The notes under the pieces: generated by a model
The model's database searches: none
Seen by the model: only the letters and a program-made list of their open reading frames with translations
Told to the model about the DNA's origin: nothing
Made by a program: the position numbers and the translations under genes
Shown: piece by piece, positions 8,777-17,620 of the stretch
Layout: each line of letters opens with the position of its first letter
Position numbering within the stretch: the stretch's first letter is position 1
DNA from: Polynucleobacter difficilis
GTDB lineage: Bacteria; Pseudomonadota; Gammaproteobacteria; Burkholderiales; Burkholderiaceae
Direction: 5' to 3'
Assembly: GCF_003065365.1 (NCBI RefSeq)
Contig: NZ_CP023276.1
Location: 682,001-746,000, forward strand
DNA: 64,000 nt

Positions 8777-10267
8777 TTATGAATTCAAATAATTAATGCG
8801 CGCAGCGGTCACAGCGTCGATGAGTTCGCTAGCAGCAATGTTGTTTGCATGGCTGGCCAAGGCTTTTTCAATCGGTTTGGCTAAGACCTTGCCGTATTCC
8901 ACGCCGGGCTGATCAAAGCTGTTGATATTCCAGAGTGCGCCCAGGCTAGCAGCGCGGTTCTCATAAAGAGCGAGCAAGGCGCCCAAATAAAAGGCATTGA
9001 GCTTGGGAAGTAACAGTAAATTGCTCGGGCGCTGACCGGGGTAAACGTCATTGGGATTGCTTGCCCCTTTGCCGTTGGCCAATGCCTGTGCTTGCGCTAA
9101 ACAGTTCGAGAGCAAGATGCGGTGGTGGGCGACGGCTTCGGGCCGATCACTCATCGGCTCGCGTACCGCAATAAAGTCAATTGGAATGATTTCAGTGCCT
9201 TGGTGCAGCATCTGAAAGTAGGAGTGCTGCGCATTGCTGCCGGCACTACCAAATACTACGGGCGAAGAATATTGAACTGGCTTACCGTCGCGATCAACGC
9301 TCTTGCCATTGCTTTCCATATCGAGCTGTTGAAGCCATTTTGGAAACCAATCGAGGGCATCGGCGTAGGGAATCGCCGCATAAGATGTAATGCCATGGAT
9401 CTTTTGCTGATGGAGCAATGCTAAGGCCATGATGACTGGCAAATTTTCTTCGAGCGGGGCATTCTTAAAATGCAAGTCCATCGCCTCGGCGCCAGCCAGG
9501 AATTCTTGAAAGGCCTTAAAGCCGTATTGCAAGGCAATCGGTAGGCCAACTGCCGACCAAACTGAATAGCGACCGCCAACCCAATCCCAAAAAGGGAAGA
9601 TGTTCTCCTCAGCAATGCCAAATGCACTGGCAGCCGGCACATTGGCAGTGACTGCATATAACGCGCTAGTAATGTCGCTTTGGCTGCAGCCGCTGTCTTT
9701 TAGCCAGTTCACCACCGCTTTAGCATTCATGGTGGTCTCTAGCGTTGTGAATGACTTCGAAACAATAATCACGCGCGTGCTCTTGGCTTCTGCGCGGGCC
9801 AAAATACGGGCCAACTCGGCCGTATCAATATTGGCCAAGAAATGCATGCGCATACCGCGACTGCTAATGCCGGGCACATGCGCCAGCGCTTCAATGGCTA
9901 AGCGCGGACCAAAGTCAGAGCCACCGATGCCAATATGAATCACATCCGTCACGCCAGTCCACTGCGAGCAGAGGGCCTCAATGCGGGACCATACGGCAGC
10001 CACCGTAGGCATCACATCTTTGCCATCAATCAGTACTGGGGTTTGGTGGAGGTTGCGCAAGGCCGAATGCAGGGCAGGGCGATTCTCACTGACATTAATG
10101 TGTTTGCCTGCAAACAGGTCGGCAATATACTCCTCGAGCTTGGATTGGCGCGCTTCTACAAACAACTTGGCCCACGTTGGGGCATCAATCCCTTGGTAGG
10201 CGGTATCGAGCACGACATTGACCGCGGTATGGCTGTTTTGAGGGGTCGAGCTGGGCTGTAAAGGCAT
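8777..10267 (-). CDS. pgi: Glucose-6-phosphate isomerase
   Basis: Interconverts glucose 6-phosphate and fructose 6-phosphate in the cytoplasm. The sugar-phosphate binding segments are recognisable: VSKSFTTLETTMNAKAV, GGRYSVWSAVGLP, and the C-terminal SFDQPGVEYGKVLA carrying the catalytic region. IGIGGSDFGP is the early SIS-fold glycine motif. At 496 residues it is shorter than the E. coli enzyme (549), as is usual for this shorter bacterial form. It starts at ATG 10267 with no strong ribosome binding site, and is divergent from the FAD oxidoreductase gene. Confidence 0.96.
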   Translation of the reverse strand: MPLQPSSTPQNSHTAVNVVLDTAYQGIDAPTWAKLFVEARQSKLEEYIADLFAGKHINVSENRPALHSALRNLHQTPVLIDGKDVMPTVAAVWSRIEALCSQWTGVTDVIHIGIGGSDFGPRLAIEALAHVPGISSRGMRMHFLANIDTAELARILARAEAKSTRVIIVSKSFTTLETTMNAKAVVNWLKDSGCSQSDITSALYAVTANVPAASAFGIAEENIFPFWDWVGGRYSVWSAVGLPIALQYGFKAFQEFLAGAEAMDLHFKNAPLEENLPVIMALALLHQQKIHGITSYAAIPYADALDWFPKWLQQLDMESNGKSVDRDGKPVQYSSPVVFGSAGSNAQHSYFQMLHQGTEIIPIDFIAVREPMSDRPEAVAHHRILLSNCLAQAQALANGKGASNPNDVYPGQRPSNLLLLPKLNAFYLGALLALYENRAASLGALWNINSFDQPGVEYGKVLAKPIEKALASHANNIAASELIDAVTAARINYLNS

Positions 10268-10373
10268 GGATGGATTTTATCAAGAAGGGTAGGGAAATTC
10301 GCTAAATCATTGAAAATGGTAGGATTTGGGACATAAAAAGAGTGATACACCTCAAATCGACTTAGGAAAAGCA

Positions 10374-11498
10374 ATGGAGCGGTTGGATTGCGTCGTGATT
10401 GGCGCAGGCGTAGTGGGTTTGGCAATTGCCCGAGAAATGGCACTGCAAGGAAAAGAGACCATATTGCTCGAGCGCGAGCCTGCCTTTGGCACGATCAGCA
10501 GTGCCCGCAATAGCGAAGTTATTCATGCCGGCATTTATTACCCCAAAAGCTCACTGAAAGCCCGCTTGTGCGTCGCCGGCAATCGCATGCTCTACGAATA
10601 TTGCCGTAGCCATCAGGTGGGCACCCAGCAATATGGCAAATTGATTGTGGCTGCAGACGATAGCCAGTTGGATGATCTGCGGGCGCTTCAGCACCGCGCA
10701 CAAGAAAACGACGTGCCGGGTATTTCGATGATCAGCGGCAAAGAAGCAGTTGCCCTCGAGCCGCAGTTGCAATGCACTGCAGCCATACACTCCAAATCAA
10801 CCGGAATTGTGGATAGCCATGGTTACATGCTCTCGCTCTTGGGCGGCTTTGAGGATGCGGGGGGCATGGTTGCCTATCAGTCGCCCTTATTGCGGGCTAG
10901 CGCCCTTACCGGCGGTGGATTTCGGCTAGACATTGGCGGACAAGAGGCCATGCAAATTGAGACCACACTCTTAATTAATTGTGCGGGCATGAGCGCGCCC
11001 CAGGTGGCTGCCGCAATTGAGGGTCTTGATCCGGTGCATATTCCACGCGCTTACTTCGCGAAAGGCAATTACTTTTCCTTAAGTGGTAAATCGCCATTTC
11101 GGCACTTGATTTACCCGATACCGGAGCCCGGCGGCTTAGGCGTTCACTTGACCCTCGATATGGCGGGGCAGGCTAAATTTGGCCCCGATGTGGAGTGGCT
11201 GGATATTGAAGCCGAGGCCGCAGTCGATTACTCGGTCGACCCTCGCCGTGGAGATGCCTTTTACGCTGCCGTACGGCGCTATTGGCCAGGCTTAAAAGAC
11301 AGCACACTCATGCCAGACTATTCAGGTGTACGCGCCAAGATTGTGCCGCCAGGGGCTCCCGCAGGCGATTTTGTGTTTGATTGCCCCAGCACCCATGGCC
11401 TCGCAGGCTTATATAACCTCTACGGTTTTGAGTCGCCAGGCTTGACATCATCATTGGCGATTGCCAAGCACCTCGATGGCCTGATTCGAGCCGAATAA
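10374..11498 (+). CDS. FAD-dependent oxidoreductase, L-2-hydroxyglutarate oxidase-like
   Basis: Member of the D-amino-acid oxidase/glycerol-3-phosphate dehydrogenase flavoprotein fold. VVIGAGVVGLAIA near the N-terminus binds FAD and ends in a LLERE acidic strand. The segments NSEVIHAGIYYPKSSLK and LGVHLTLD resemble LhgO and human L2HGDH, so oxidation of L-2-hydroxyglutarate or a similar 2-hydroxy acid is likely. At 374 residues it is shorter than E. coli LhgO (about 420). I chose the ATG at 10374, preceded by AGGAAAAG; the frame extends upstream only to a TTG with no ribosome site. The next feature downstream is tRNA-Ser. Substrate is inferred. Confidence 0.75.
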   Translation: MERLDCVVIGAGVVGLAIAREMALQGKETILLEREPAFGTISSARNSEVIHAGIYYPKSSLKARLCVAGNRMLYEYCRSHQVGTQQYGKLIVAADDSQLDDLRALQHRAQENDVPGISMISGKEAVALEPQLQCTAAIHSKSTGIVDSHGYMLSLLGGFEDAGGMVAYQSPLLRASALTGGGFRLDIGGQEAMQIETTLLINCAGMSAPQVAAAIEGLDPVHIPRAYFAKGNYFSLSGKSPFRHLIYPIPEPGGLGVHLTLDMAGQAKFGPDVEWLDIEAEAAVDYSVDPRRGDAFYAAVRRYWPGLKDSTLMPDYSGVRAKIVPPGAPAGDFVFDCPSTHGLAGLYNLYGFESPGLTSSLAIAKHLDGLIRAE

Positions 11499-11538
11499 GA
11501 CCGGCAGGCCTACTTTAGGCTGATGCCATGAACTTCCT

Positions 11539-11544
11539 TATAAT
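11539..11544 (+). promoter_or_regulatory. Probable -10 box for tRNA-Ser
   Basis: An exact TATAAT lies 17 bases before the first base of tRNA-Ser. A -35 element at the right distance is weak, so this is offered on the -10 match and its position. Confidence 0.5.
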
Positions 11545-11561
11545 TGGGAGCGAATCAAAAA

Positions 11562-11651
11562 GGAAGCTTGGCAGAGCGGTTGAATGCACCAGTCTTGAAA
11601 ACTGGCGAGGATGAAAGTCCTCCGTGAGTTCGAATCTCACAGCTTCCGCCA
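11562..11651 (+). tRNA. tRNA-Ser(TGA)
   Basis: Ninety bases including an encoded CCA. The acceptor stem pairs GGAAGCT with AGCTTCC; the anticodon stem CCAGT/ACTGG frames the loop CTTGAAA with anticodon TGA at 11596-11598. The long variable arm CGAGGATGAAAGTCCTCC and the T-loop GTTCGAATC are typical of a class II serine tRNA that reads UCA. Confidence 0.96.
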
Positions 11652-11685
11652 AGCCTTTATATCGTTCTTCAAGGCAAATTCTATT

Positions 11686-12306
11686 TTGAAACTACCCCAC
11701 TATTTTTTTCTGAGCATTGCGATGGCTCTTCTTGGTTGCCAATCGACTGGCCAGGATGGTAAGCCTTTGACTCCCGCAGAAATCATTGAAAAGCGGGCTG
11801 CAACGATCAAGATGGGCGAATCTGGCCTAACTGCTTTTTATAAGCAAAACCCAGCAGCAAGAAAAGAGATCGAAGCGGCCGCGGGCTATGCGGTCGTTAG
11901 TACGACCAATGTCAATGTGGTTTTATTGGTGGTGGCACGTGGCGAGGGCATCTTGCATGACAAACGACGCAAAGAGCCCATTTTTTTGCGCAGCTTTAAA
12001 ACAGGAGAGGGGCTGGGCGCGGGCTACCAAGATCAATACCAAATTATTGTGTTCAAAACTACCTCCGCCATCGATCAGTTTTTATTGACCTCCATCGATG
12101 GTCAGCGCGGCGGCTTGGACGTGGATGCGAATTTTTCGGCCGGTTCAGGAGGTACGATTCGCTCGTTCAATCCCAATATCACTTTTTACACGGTCGGCCT
12201 ATCGGGCTATGACTTGCAAGCCAATTACGGCGGCACGCTTTACTTGGTGGATGAGCAGTTAAATGATGCCGTAACTCTTAGTGGCTTACCTAAAAAAGCG
12301 AAATAA
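11686..12306 (+). CDS. Lipoprotein with SYLF/YSC84-like domain
   Basis: From a TTG start at 11686 (AAGG nine bases upstream) the product is 206 residues. It has a textbook lipoprotein signal: a short basic start, a hydrophobic run and the lipobox LLGC with the lipidated Cys at 18. An ATG reading of the same frame would have to begin inside tRNA-Ser or at 11722, which would destroy the signal peptide. After the signal, motifs such as AAGYAVVST, GAGYQDQYQII and a C-terminal glycine-rich beta region resemble the SYLF (YSC84) family of outer-membrane-associated lipoproteins. The role is unknown. It begins only 34 bases after the tRNA, so read-through from the tRNA promoter is possible. Confidence 0.7.
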   Translation: MKLPHYFFLSIAMALLGCQSTGQDGKPLTPAEIIEKRAATIKMGESGLTAFYKQNPAARKEIEAAAGYAVVSTTNVNVVLLVVARGEGILHDKRRKEPIFLRSFKTGEGLGAGYQDQYQIIVFKTTSAIDQFLLTSIDGQRGGLDVDANFSAGSGGTIRSFNPNITFYTVGLSGYDLQANYGGTLYLVDEQLNDAVTLSGLPKKAK

Positions 12307-12363
12307 TTACTCCAAAGTACCAAGTTGGTTGAGTGGCTCAAAAAACCCCGCATCTAATCGCTG

Positions 12364-13836
12364 ATGAATAACCTAAACCAAATCTTTTATTTAATGTTTG
12401 CGGTATTTGCATTGGGTATTGCCCTCAATGCCTATGCTGATTTTCATAATCAAAAGATCCGATCCGATATCAAGGTGTATTGGATTGTGGCAATGACCTT
12501 AATCGTCATTTCGAGTGTTAGCTATGCGATTGGATCATTTGGTTTGCCGTTGTTCCTATTTTTGGGAAGTGCTTTTTTAGCCTACTCTTTGCTGACAGCG
12601 GGTTATCTGTTCCGTAGCATCAGCCGAACCCTGACGCGCCAGTACGTTGTGGCAAGCGCATCCTTGGTTTTGCTTGTTATTGCCCTCTTAGGCTATCTAC
12701 TGGCGGTTCAAGCACCTTACTTGTATCGTTTACTGACGGTATCGTTTATGTTGTTAGCGCTGACTGTCTGGCAAATCTGGGAGACACGCCAAGCTAAAAA
12801 AGTGGACCCATCAATCCATTTGCGCTTCATTCAGTATCTGCTTTTTGGCTTGATCGTACTCATCGTATTTCGAATTTTGACCGCGACCGATCCCAAATAC
12901 GATGGTGTTAATTACCTGTTTGAAGAGACGTCAGCAGCCTTATTTGTACGCCTCACTCTATCAGCATCCTATCTACTGCTGTTTTTCTTCATCAATAACT
13001 ATTTTTATGAAAAGTTATTGATGGGCGAGCGTAATGCCCTTGCTCAGCTCAGCGAGAAGAAGGCCGAACTGCAAAATACCGTCAAGGAAAATGAACAGAT
13101 CAAGAACTTACTGACCGAGCGGGAGTCTTTGATTAAGTCCTTGATGCGTTCGAATAAGACAGCGGCCACGGGCGCGCTATCGGCCTCGATTGCGCACGAA
13201 TTAAATCAGCCCTTAGGCGCATCCAATCTGAATATTCAGTTTCTGAAGCGCAAGCTAGAGCAGGGTGAGTTAAGCGCCGATACGCAAAAGGAATTATTTG
13301 CCGCTTTGGAGATTGACAATAATCGCGCAAGCTCGATTGTGCGGTCATTGCGGTCCATTTTTACCGATGAAAAAGCAGCAGTAGAGTGCGCCAATTTAAG
13401 CGCGCTGATTGAGTCGATCTTGGTGATTGTTCGCCCCGAGATGCGCGCCAAGCAGATTCAGCTCGAATTGAAACTCCCAGCAGCATTGCATGCGCCTGTC
13501 CGCCAGACTGAAATCCAGCAAGTCATTTTGAACTTGGTGAATAACGCGATTCAGTCCTTAGAGGGTTCGGATCAACAAGAGAAGCGCATTACGATTGAAG
13601 GCAGCAGTGACGTTAACTGCATGCAGATTGCCATTACGGATAATGGTGCTGGTGTGAGCCCAGAAATTCAGGAAGATCTGTTTACGATCTTGAGCAGTGC
13701 CAAGAAAACCGGTATGGGTTTGGGATTATGGCTATGCCAACACATCATTGGTCGGCATGGCGGGCGCATTTGGTATGAAGATGCGCCACAAGGCGGGGCG
13801 CGGTTTTGCATTGAGTTGCCTCAATCCAACTTTTAG
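12364..13836 (+). CDS. Membrane sensor histidine kinase (orphan)
   Basis: A 490-residue kinase. The first 220 or so residues form about seven hydrophobic segments and serve as a membrane sensor with no recognised ligand domain. A short coiled coil follows (about 225-265), then the dimerisation/phosphoacceptor domain with SIAHELNQPL (His278), and an ATP-binding domain with the N box LNLVNNAIQSL, the G1 box DNGAGV and the G2 box GMGLGLWL. The HELNQPLG phosphoacceptor type is shared by kinases of the FixL/DctB class. No response regulator gene is adjacent. The gene converges on a small lipoprotein gene, with six bases between the stops. The signal sensed cannot be inferred. Confidence 0.88.
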   Translation: MNNLNQIFYLMFAVFALGIALNAYADFHNQKIRSDIKVYWIVAMTLIVISSVSYAIGSFGLPLFLFLGSAFLAYSLLTAGYLFRSISRTLTRQYVVASASLVLLVIALLGYLLAVQAPYLYRLLTVSFMLLALTVWQIWETRQAKKVDPSIHLRFIQYLLFGLIVLIVFRILTATDPKYDGVNYLFEETSAALFVRLTLSASYLLLFFFINNYFYEKLLMGERNALAQLSEKKAELQNTVKENEQIKNLLTERESLIKSLMRSNKTAATGALSASIAHELNQPLGASNLNIQFLKRKLEQGELSADTQKELFAALEIDNNRASSIVRSLRSIFTDEKAAVECANLSALIESILVIVRPEMRAKQIQLELKLPAALHAPVRQTEIQQVILNLVNNAIQSLEGSDQQEKRITIEGSSDVNCMQIAITDNGAGVSPEIQEDLFTILSSAKKTGMGLGLWLCQHIIGRHGGRIWYEDAPQGGARFCIELPQSNF

Positions 13837-13842
13837 AATGCC

Positions 13843-14109
13843 TTAGTCTCTACACATATAAAGGTTGGTAATCGGAAAGCGGTCATTGACGGTTGTACGA
13901 GACTCAACAAAGACCGCGCGGCGTTTACCTTTTTTCTTGCACTCGGCTGCAGCAACCGCCTGCGTTTCGCTTTCCTTGGCCTTCTGAATCGTGTGTACGC
14001 CAACTAAGCCATCCGACTGGGTATATGCGCGCAGATCATAATCCGAGGTGCCGCAGCCGGCAAGGGTGACTGCGATGAGGGAAATAAAAACAGGGTGTGC
14101 AATGCGCAT
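13843..14109 (-). CDS. Small putative lipoprotein, unknown function
   Basis: An 88-residue product from ATG 14109, with AAGGCGAAG about six bases upstream. A hydrophobic signal ends in the lipobox LAGC with Cys at 19. The mature part is about 70 residues, rich in Lys, Glu and Ala, with a pair of cysteines (AECKKKG and LYMCRD) that could form a disulphide in the periplasm. No family is recognised. It begins 13 bases after hemW on the same strand, so it is the last gene of the rph-rdgB-hemW run. Confidence 0.65.
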   Translation of the reverse strand: MRIAHPVFISLIAVTLAGCGTSDYDLRAYTQSDGLVGVHTIQKAKESETQAVAAAECKKKGKRRAVFVESRTTVNDRFPITNLYMCRD

Positions 14110-14122
14110 TGATTTCTTCGCC

Positions 14123-15289
14123 TTATAAAAAAGTTGCTTGCAAATCATTCAGGTAACGCAGGCCCAGTGCGGTGGGTCGCAACACGGCAGGATTTTCATC
14201 GAGCAAGCCTTTTTTGCTTGCTGCCTCCAGTGCGGATGCGATTACCTGAAGCGGTAAACCGGTCCGTTCACTAAAGCTGACTGTGCTAACGCCTTGACTT
14301 AAGCGCAGGGCATTGAGCATAAATTCAAAAGGAAGATCGCTGGGCGCAACGGTCTTGGATTCAATCACCGCATCGCCGCGCGCTTCCATCTGCTGCATAT
14401 AGGTTTCGGGGTGGCGCTCGCGTACTTGGCGGGTAATGTGATCCGGTAAGGAGATCTTGCCGTGGGCGCCGGCACCAATGCCAATGTAGTCACCAAAACG
14501 CCAGTAGTTGAGGTTGTGTTTGCATTCCCGCTGGGGTTTGCAATACGCAGACACTTCATAGCGCTCATACCCAGCAGCATCCAGCATGGCTAAATTCTGT
14601 TCAAACATCGCATCGCTGATGTCTTCGCTTGGCAGGGTGGGTGGGTGCGCAGCAAATAATGTATTGGGTTCAAGCGTGAGGTGGTACATCGACAGGTGGG
14701 GCGTAGCAAATGACAGCGCAGTAGTGAGGTCTGCTGCTGCATCAGCCAAACTTTGTTCTGGTAAGGCATACATTAAATCGAGGTTGATGGACTCAATGTA
14801 GCGTGATGCAATCTCGATGGCACGTTTTGCTTCGTCACCACTGTGAATGCGCCCCAAGGCCTTGAGGTGCAGATCATTAAAGCTCTGAATGCCGAGTGAG
14901 ACACGATTAATACCGCAGTCAGCAAAGCCGGCTAATTTGTCGGCCTCAACCGATCCCGGATTGGCTTCCATGGTGATTTCGGCATCGGCTTCGAGTGGCA
15001 GTAGGCCTCGCACCGAAGAGAGCAGGTGATTCATTCCTTTAACGGAGAGCAAACTCGGTGTTCCTCCGCCAATAAAAATGGTGTGGACTTTACGGCCCCA
15101 CACGCGTGGCAACTCGGTTTGCAAGTCTGCCAGTAAGGCATTTATGTAACGCGTCTCATCAAAGCCAGTGGATTTGACTTGATGGGAATTGAAATCACAG
15201 TAAGGGCACTTCTTTTCGCACCACGGAAAATGAATGTACAAGGAGAGCGGCGGCAGGGCGCTTAACTGCACCCGATCTGGTGATTTCAT
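14123..15289 (-). CDS. hemW: Radical SAM heme chaperone HemW
   Basis: A 388-residue radical SAM protein of the HemN-like family. The SAM cluster motif is HFPWCEKKCPYCDFNSH (Cys24, 28, 31). The following IFIGGGTPSLL and NRVSLGIQSFND motifs are typical of the family, as is a C-terminal HemN domain. Members with this short form bind heme and act as chaperones; they were long annotated as oxygen-independent coproporphyrinogen III oxidases. The start overlaps the rdgB stop by four bases (ATGA), showing translational coupling. True coproporphyrinogen oxidase activity is unlikely but cannot be excluded from sequence alone. Confidence 0.9.
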   Translation of the reverse strand: MKSPDRVQLSALPPLSLYIHFPWCEKKCPYCDFNSHQVKSTGFDETRYINALLADLQTELPRVWGRKVHTIFIGGGTPSLLSVKGMNHLLSSVRGLLPLEADAEITMEANPGSVEADKLAGFADCGINRVSLGIQSFNDLHLKALGRIHSGDEAKRAIEIASRYIESINLDLMYALPEQSLADAAADLTTALSFATPHLSMYHLTLEPNTLFAAHPPTLPSEDISDAMFEQNLAMLDAAGYERYEVSAYCKPQRECKHNLNYWRFGDYIGIGAGAHGKISLPDHITRQVRERHPETYMQQMEARGDAVIESKTVAPSDLPFEFMLNALRLSQGVSTVSFSERTGLPLQVIASALEAASKKGLLDENPAVLRPTALGLRYLNDLQATFL

Positions 15290-15870
15290 GGACTAAGAAT
15301 AGCCAGCAATTGACGCAGGGCCTGGCCGCGGTGGCTGATGTTATTTTTTTCAGCAGGATCCAATTCAGCAGCCGTTTTATCCAGCGCTGGAATAAAAAAA
15401 TGCGGGTCATAGCCAAAGCCGGCATTACCTCTGGGCACATCCATGAACTCGCCATGCCATTGAGTTTGCACAATGACAGGCTCTGGATCCAGGGCATGCC
15501 GAATAAATACCAAAGCGCAGACGTAATGCGCGCGGCGATCTGTAATACCGCGCAGCTCAGCAATGACTTTTGCATTGTTGTTGGCATCGCTTGCTTCATC
15601 TCCCGCATAGCGCGCCGAGCGAACACCAGGCCTGCCACCCAAGGCAGTGATGCAGATGCCAGAGTCGTCGGCCAATGCCGGTAAATTACTTTCCTTACTG
15701 GCATGCCGTGCTTTCTTGAGCGCATTTTCAACAAAAGTGAAGTAGGGCTCTTCGGCAGCGGCGATTCCTAAATCGCCCTGCGGAATGACGGTAATGCCCA
15801 GGGGTGCAAATAGGGCGGTGAATTCCCGCACCTTGCCAGCACTGTTGGACGCTAAAACCAGTTTTTGCAT
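15286..15870 (-). CDS. rdgB: XTP/dITP diphosphatase
   Basis: Ham1/RdgB family pyrophosphatase that removes non-canonical purine nucleotides such as dITP and XTP from the pool. Recognisable are the opening LVLASNSAGKVREF, the ADDSGI segment with the metal-binding acid residues, GVRSARYAGD and GFGYDPHFF near the C-terminus. I start at ATG 15870 (194 residues, MQKLVLASN), where the family usually begins; a second ATG three codons earlier (15879) is possible. Neither has a strong ribosome site. It follows rph by 19 bases and overlaps hemW by four. Confidence 0.93.
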   Translation of the reverse strand: MQKLVLASNSAGKVREFTALFAPLGITVIPQGDLGIAAAEEPYFTFVENALKKARHASKESNLPALADDSGICITALGGRPGVRSARYAGDEASDANNNAKVIAELRGITDRRAHYVCALVFIRHALDPEPVIVQTQWHGEFMDVPRGNAGFGYDPHFFIPALDKTAAELDPAEKNNISHRGQALRQLLAILSP

Positions 15871-15889
15871 CGAAGGCATTGCGACGGGA

Positions 15890-16627
15890 TTATGCAAATG
15901 CTGCCCGCTGCAATTTACTGAGTTCATGAATGCCGTGTTCGGCTAGATCCAGTAACTCGGCCAATTCCGCGCGAGAAAAAGCGGGACCTTCGGCAGTGCC
16001 TTGCAATTCAATCATGCCGCCGCTGCCCGTCATCACGACGTTCATATCGGTATCGCATGTAGAGTCTTCGGCGTAATCCAAATCCAGTACGGGAGTGCCT
16101 TGGTAAATGCCGACAGAAATAGCAGCCACACTATCGGTAATCGGATCTTTTGCGATTACGCCTTTTTCAAGCAAGGTATTGACAGCGTCGCGGGCGGCAA
16201 CATAGGCGCCGGTAATGGCCGCAGTGCGCGTTCCACCGTCGGCTTGCAAGACATCGCAATCCAAATGAATGGTGCGCTCGCCTAAAAGGCTGAGATTAAA
16301 TACGCTGCGCATGGCTCGGCCAATCAAGCGCTGGATTTCTTGGGTACGCCCACTTTGCTTGCCCCGGGCCGCTTCCCGATCGCTACGGGTATGGGTGGAG
16401 CGGGGCAACATACCGTACTCGGCAGTAACCCAGCCTTCACCAGAGCCCTTTTTATGGGGCGGAACCCGCTCTAAGATACTGGCCGTGCAAAGCACCTTGG
16501 TATCGCCAAAGGCAATCAGCACCGATCCTTCAGCATGCTTGGTGAAGCTGCGCTCAATCGTGACGGGGCGGAGTTGCTTTGGGCTGCGCTGGCTAGGTCG
16601 CTGAATCGGGAAGGAGGATGTGCTCAT
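15890..16627 (-). CDS. rph: Ribonuclease PH
   Basis: Phosphorolytic 3'-5' exoribonuclease that trims tRNA 3' ends. In the 245-residue product are RSFTKHAEGSVLIAFGDTKV at the start of the fold, the substrate/phosphate motif SGRTQEIQRLIGRA, DCDVLQADGGTRTA with the catalytic acidic residues, and MNVVMTGSGGMIELQGTAEG. The ATG at 16627 has AGGA eleven bases ahead; a longer frame reaching 16708 adds 27 unconserved residues. It is divergent from yicC by 47 bases, and rdgB follows it. Confidence 0.95.
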   Translation of the reverse strand: MSTSSFPIQRPSQRSPKQLRPVTIERSFTKHAEGSVLIAFGDTKVLCTASILERVPPHKKGSGEGWVTAEYGMLPRSTHTRSDREAARGKQSGRTQEIQRLIGRAMRSVFNLSLLGERTIHLDCDVLQADGGTRTAAITGAYVAARDAVNTLLEKGVIAKDPITDSVAAISVGIYQGTPVLDLDYAEDSTCDTDMNVVMTGSGGMIELQGTAEGPAFSRAELAELLDLAEHGIHELSKLQRAAFA

Positions 16628-16674
16628 GGTGAATTTGATCCTAATTAGGGAGAAAGGCAATTTACAATGTTCAC

Positions 16675-17616
16675 ATGATATCGAGCATGACGGGTTATGG
16701 CAGTGCATCCCGCCCCGTTTCCCTGGGCGCGGGGGTGCTTGCGGATTTGCAGGTCGAATGCCGGGCGGTCAATAGCCGCTTCTTAGATCTGGGTTTTCGC
16801 TTGCCGGACGAGTGCCGCGGTGCTGAACCCCTGCTGCGCGAGATGGCCACCCAGGCCTTGGCCCGCGGCAAAGTGGAGTTTCGGGCGGCATGGCGCATTA
16901 ATACTAGTACCGCCGCTGCAAGCCCATCCCGGGCAACAAGCACCCTCAATCACGAACGCCTGTCAGCCCTAAAGGCGCTCCAAACCGAGGTGCTAAACGC
17001 ATTTCCACAAGCGGGTGACCTGCGCGCAGCCGACATCTTGCGCTGGCCGGGGGTAGTCAATGAGCCGAGAGGTGAGGAGGAGGGCTGGATTGGTGCAACA
17101 GCTGAGGCTGCCAAGGCGGCTCTCGATGCCCTGATGGCGAGTCGCGCTGCAGAAGGTGCCGCTTTAGTGGAGGTATTGCATGCCATTACCCAGCAAATGC
17201 AGGCCATTATTGCTAGCCTGGAGCCGCGCATCCCGGAATACGTTCAGCAATACCAAGACAAACTCAGCGCCCGTTTGGCGGAGGCCCTGACTGGTCAAGG
17301 CAGCCAAGGCAATCTAAGCAATGGCACTGTTCCGGCCGAGGTACTGGATCGCATTCGGCAGGAAGTGGTGCTGTATGCCGTCAAAATTGATGTGGCCGAG
17401 GAATTTGCCCGCCTAAAGACGCATCTGCAGGCGGTTGCTACTGCGCTCAAAGGCAAAGGACCGGTCGGTAAGCGGTTGGACTTCTTGATGCAAGAACTCA
17501 ACCGGGAGGCTAATACCCTGAGCTCGAAGTCGGTATCCGATGAATGCACTGCAGCCGCAGTAGAGCTTAAGCTCCTGATTGAACAAATGCGCGAGCAAGT
17601 TCAGAATTTAGAATAA
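16675..17616 (+). CDS. YicC family endoribonuclease
   Basis: A 313-residue protein with the N-terminal signature SSMTGYGSAS and the C-terminal DUF1732 region (KRLDFLMQELNREANTLSSK). E. coli YicC has been reported as an endoribonuclease acting on small RNAs; whether this one acts likewise is inferred. The gene precedes gmk by four bases, a pairing conserved widely in proteobacteria, which places it in the operon yicC-gmk-rpoZ-spoT. No strong ribosome site is seen. Confidence 0.88.
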   Translation: MISSMTGYGSASRPVSLGAGVLADLQVECRAVNSRFLDLGFRLPDECRGAEPLLREMATQALARGKVEFRAAWRINTSTAAASPSRATSTLNHERLSALKALQTEVLNAFPQAGDLRAADILRWPGVVNEPRGEEEGWIGATAEAAKAALDALMASRAAEGAALVEVLHAITQQMQAIIASLEPRIPEYVQQYQDKLSARLAEALTGQGSQGNLSNGTVPAEVLDRIRQEVVLYAVKIDVAEEFARLKTHLQAVATALKGKGPVGKRLDFLMQELNREANTLSSKSVSDECTAAAVELKLLIEQMREQVQNLE

Positions 17617-17620
17617 GCCG

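Noticed and set aside
11611..11685. Earlier start of the SYLF-like lipoprotein
   Set aside because: The ATG is inside tRNA-Ser and the extension spoils the lipoprotein signal peptide.
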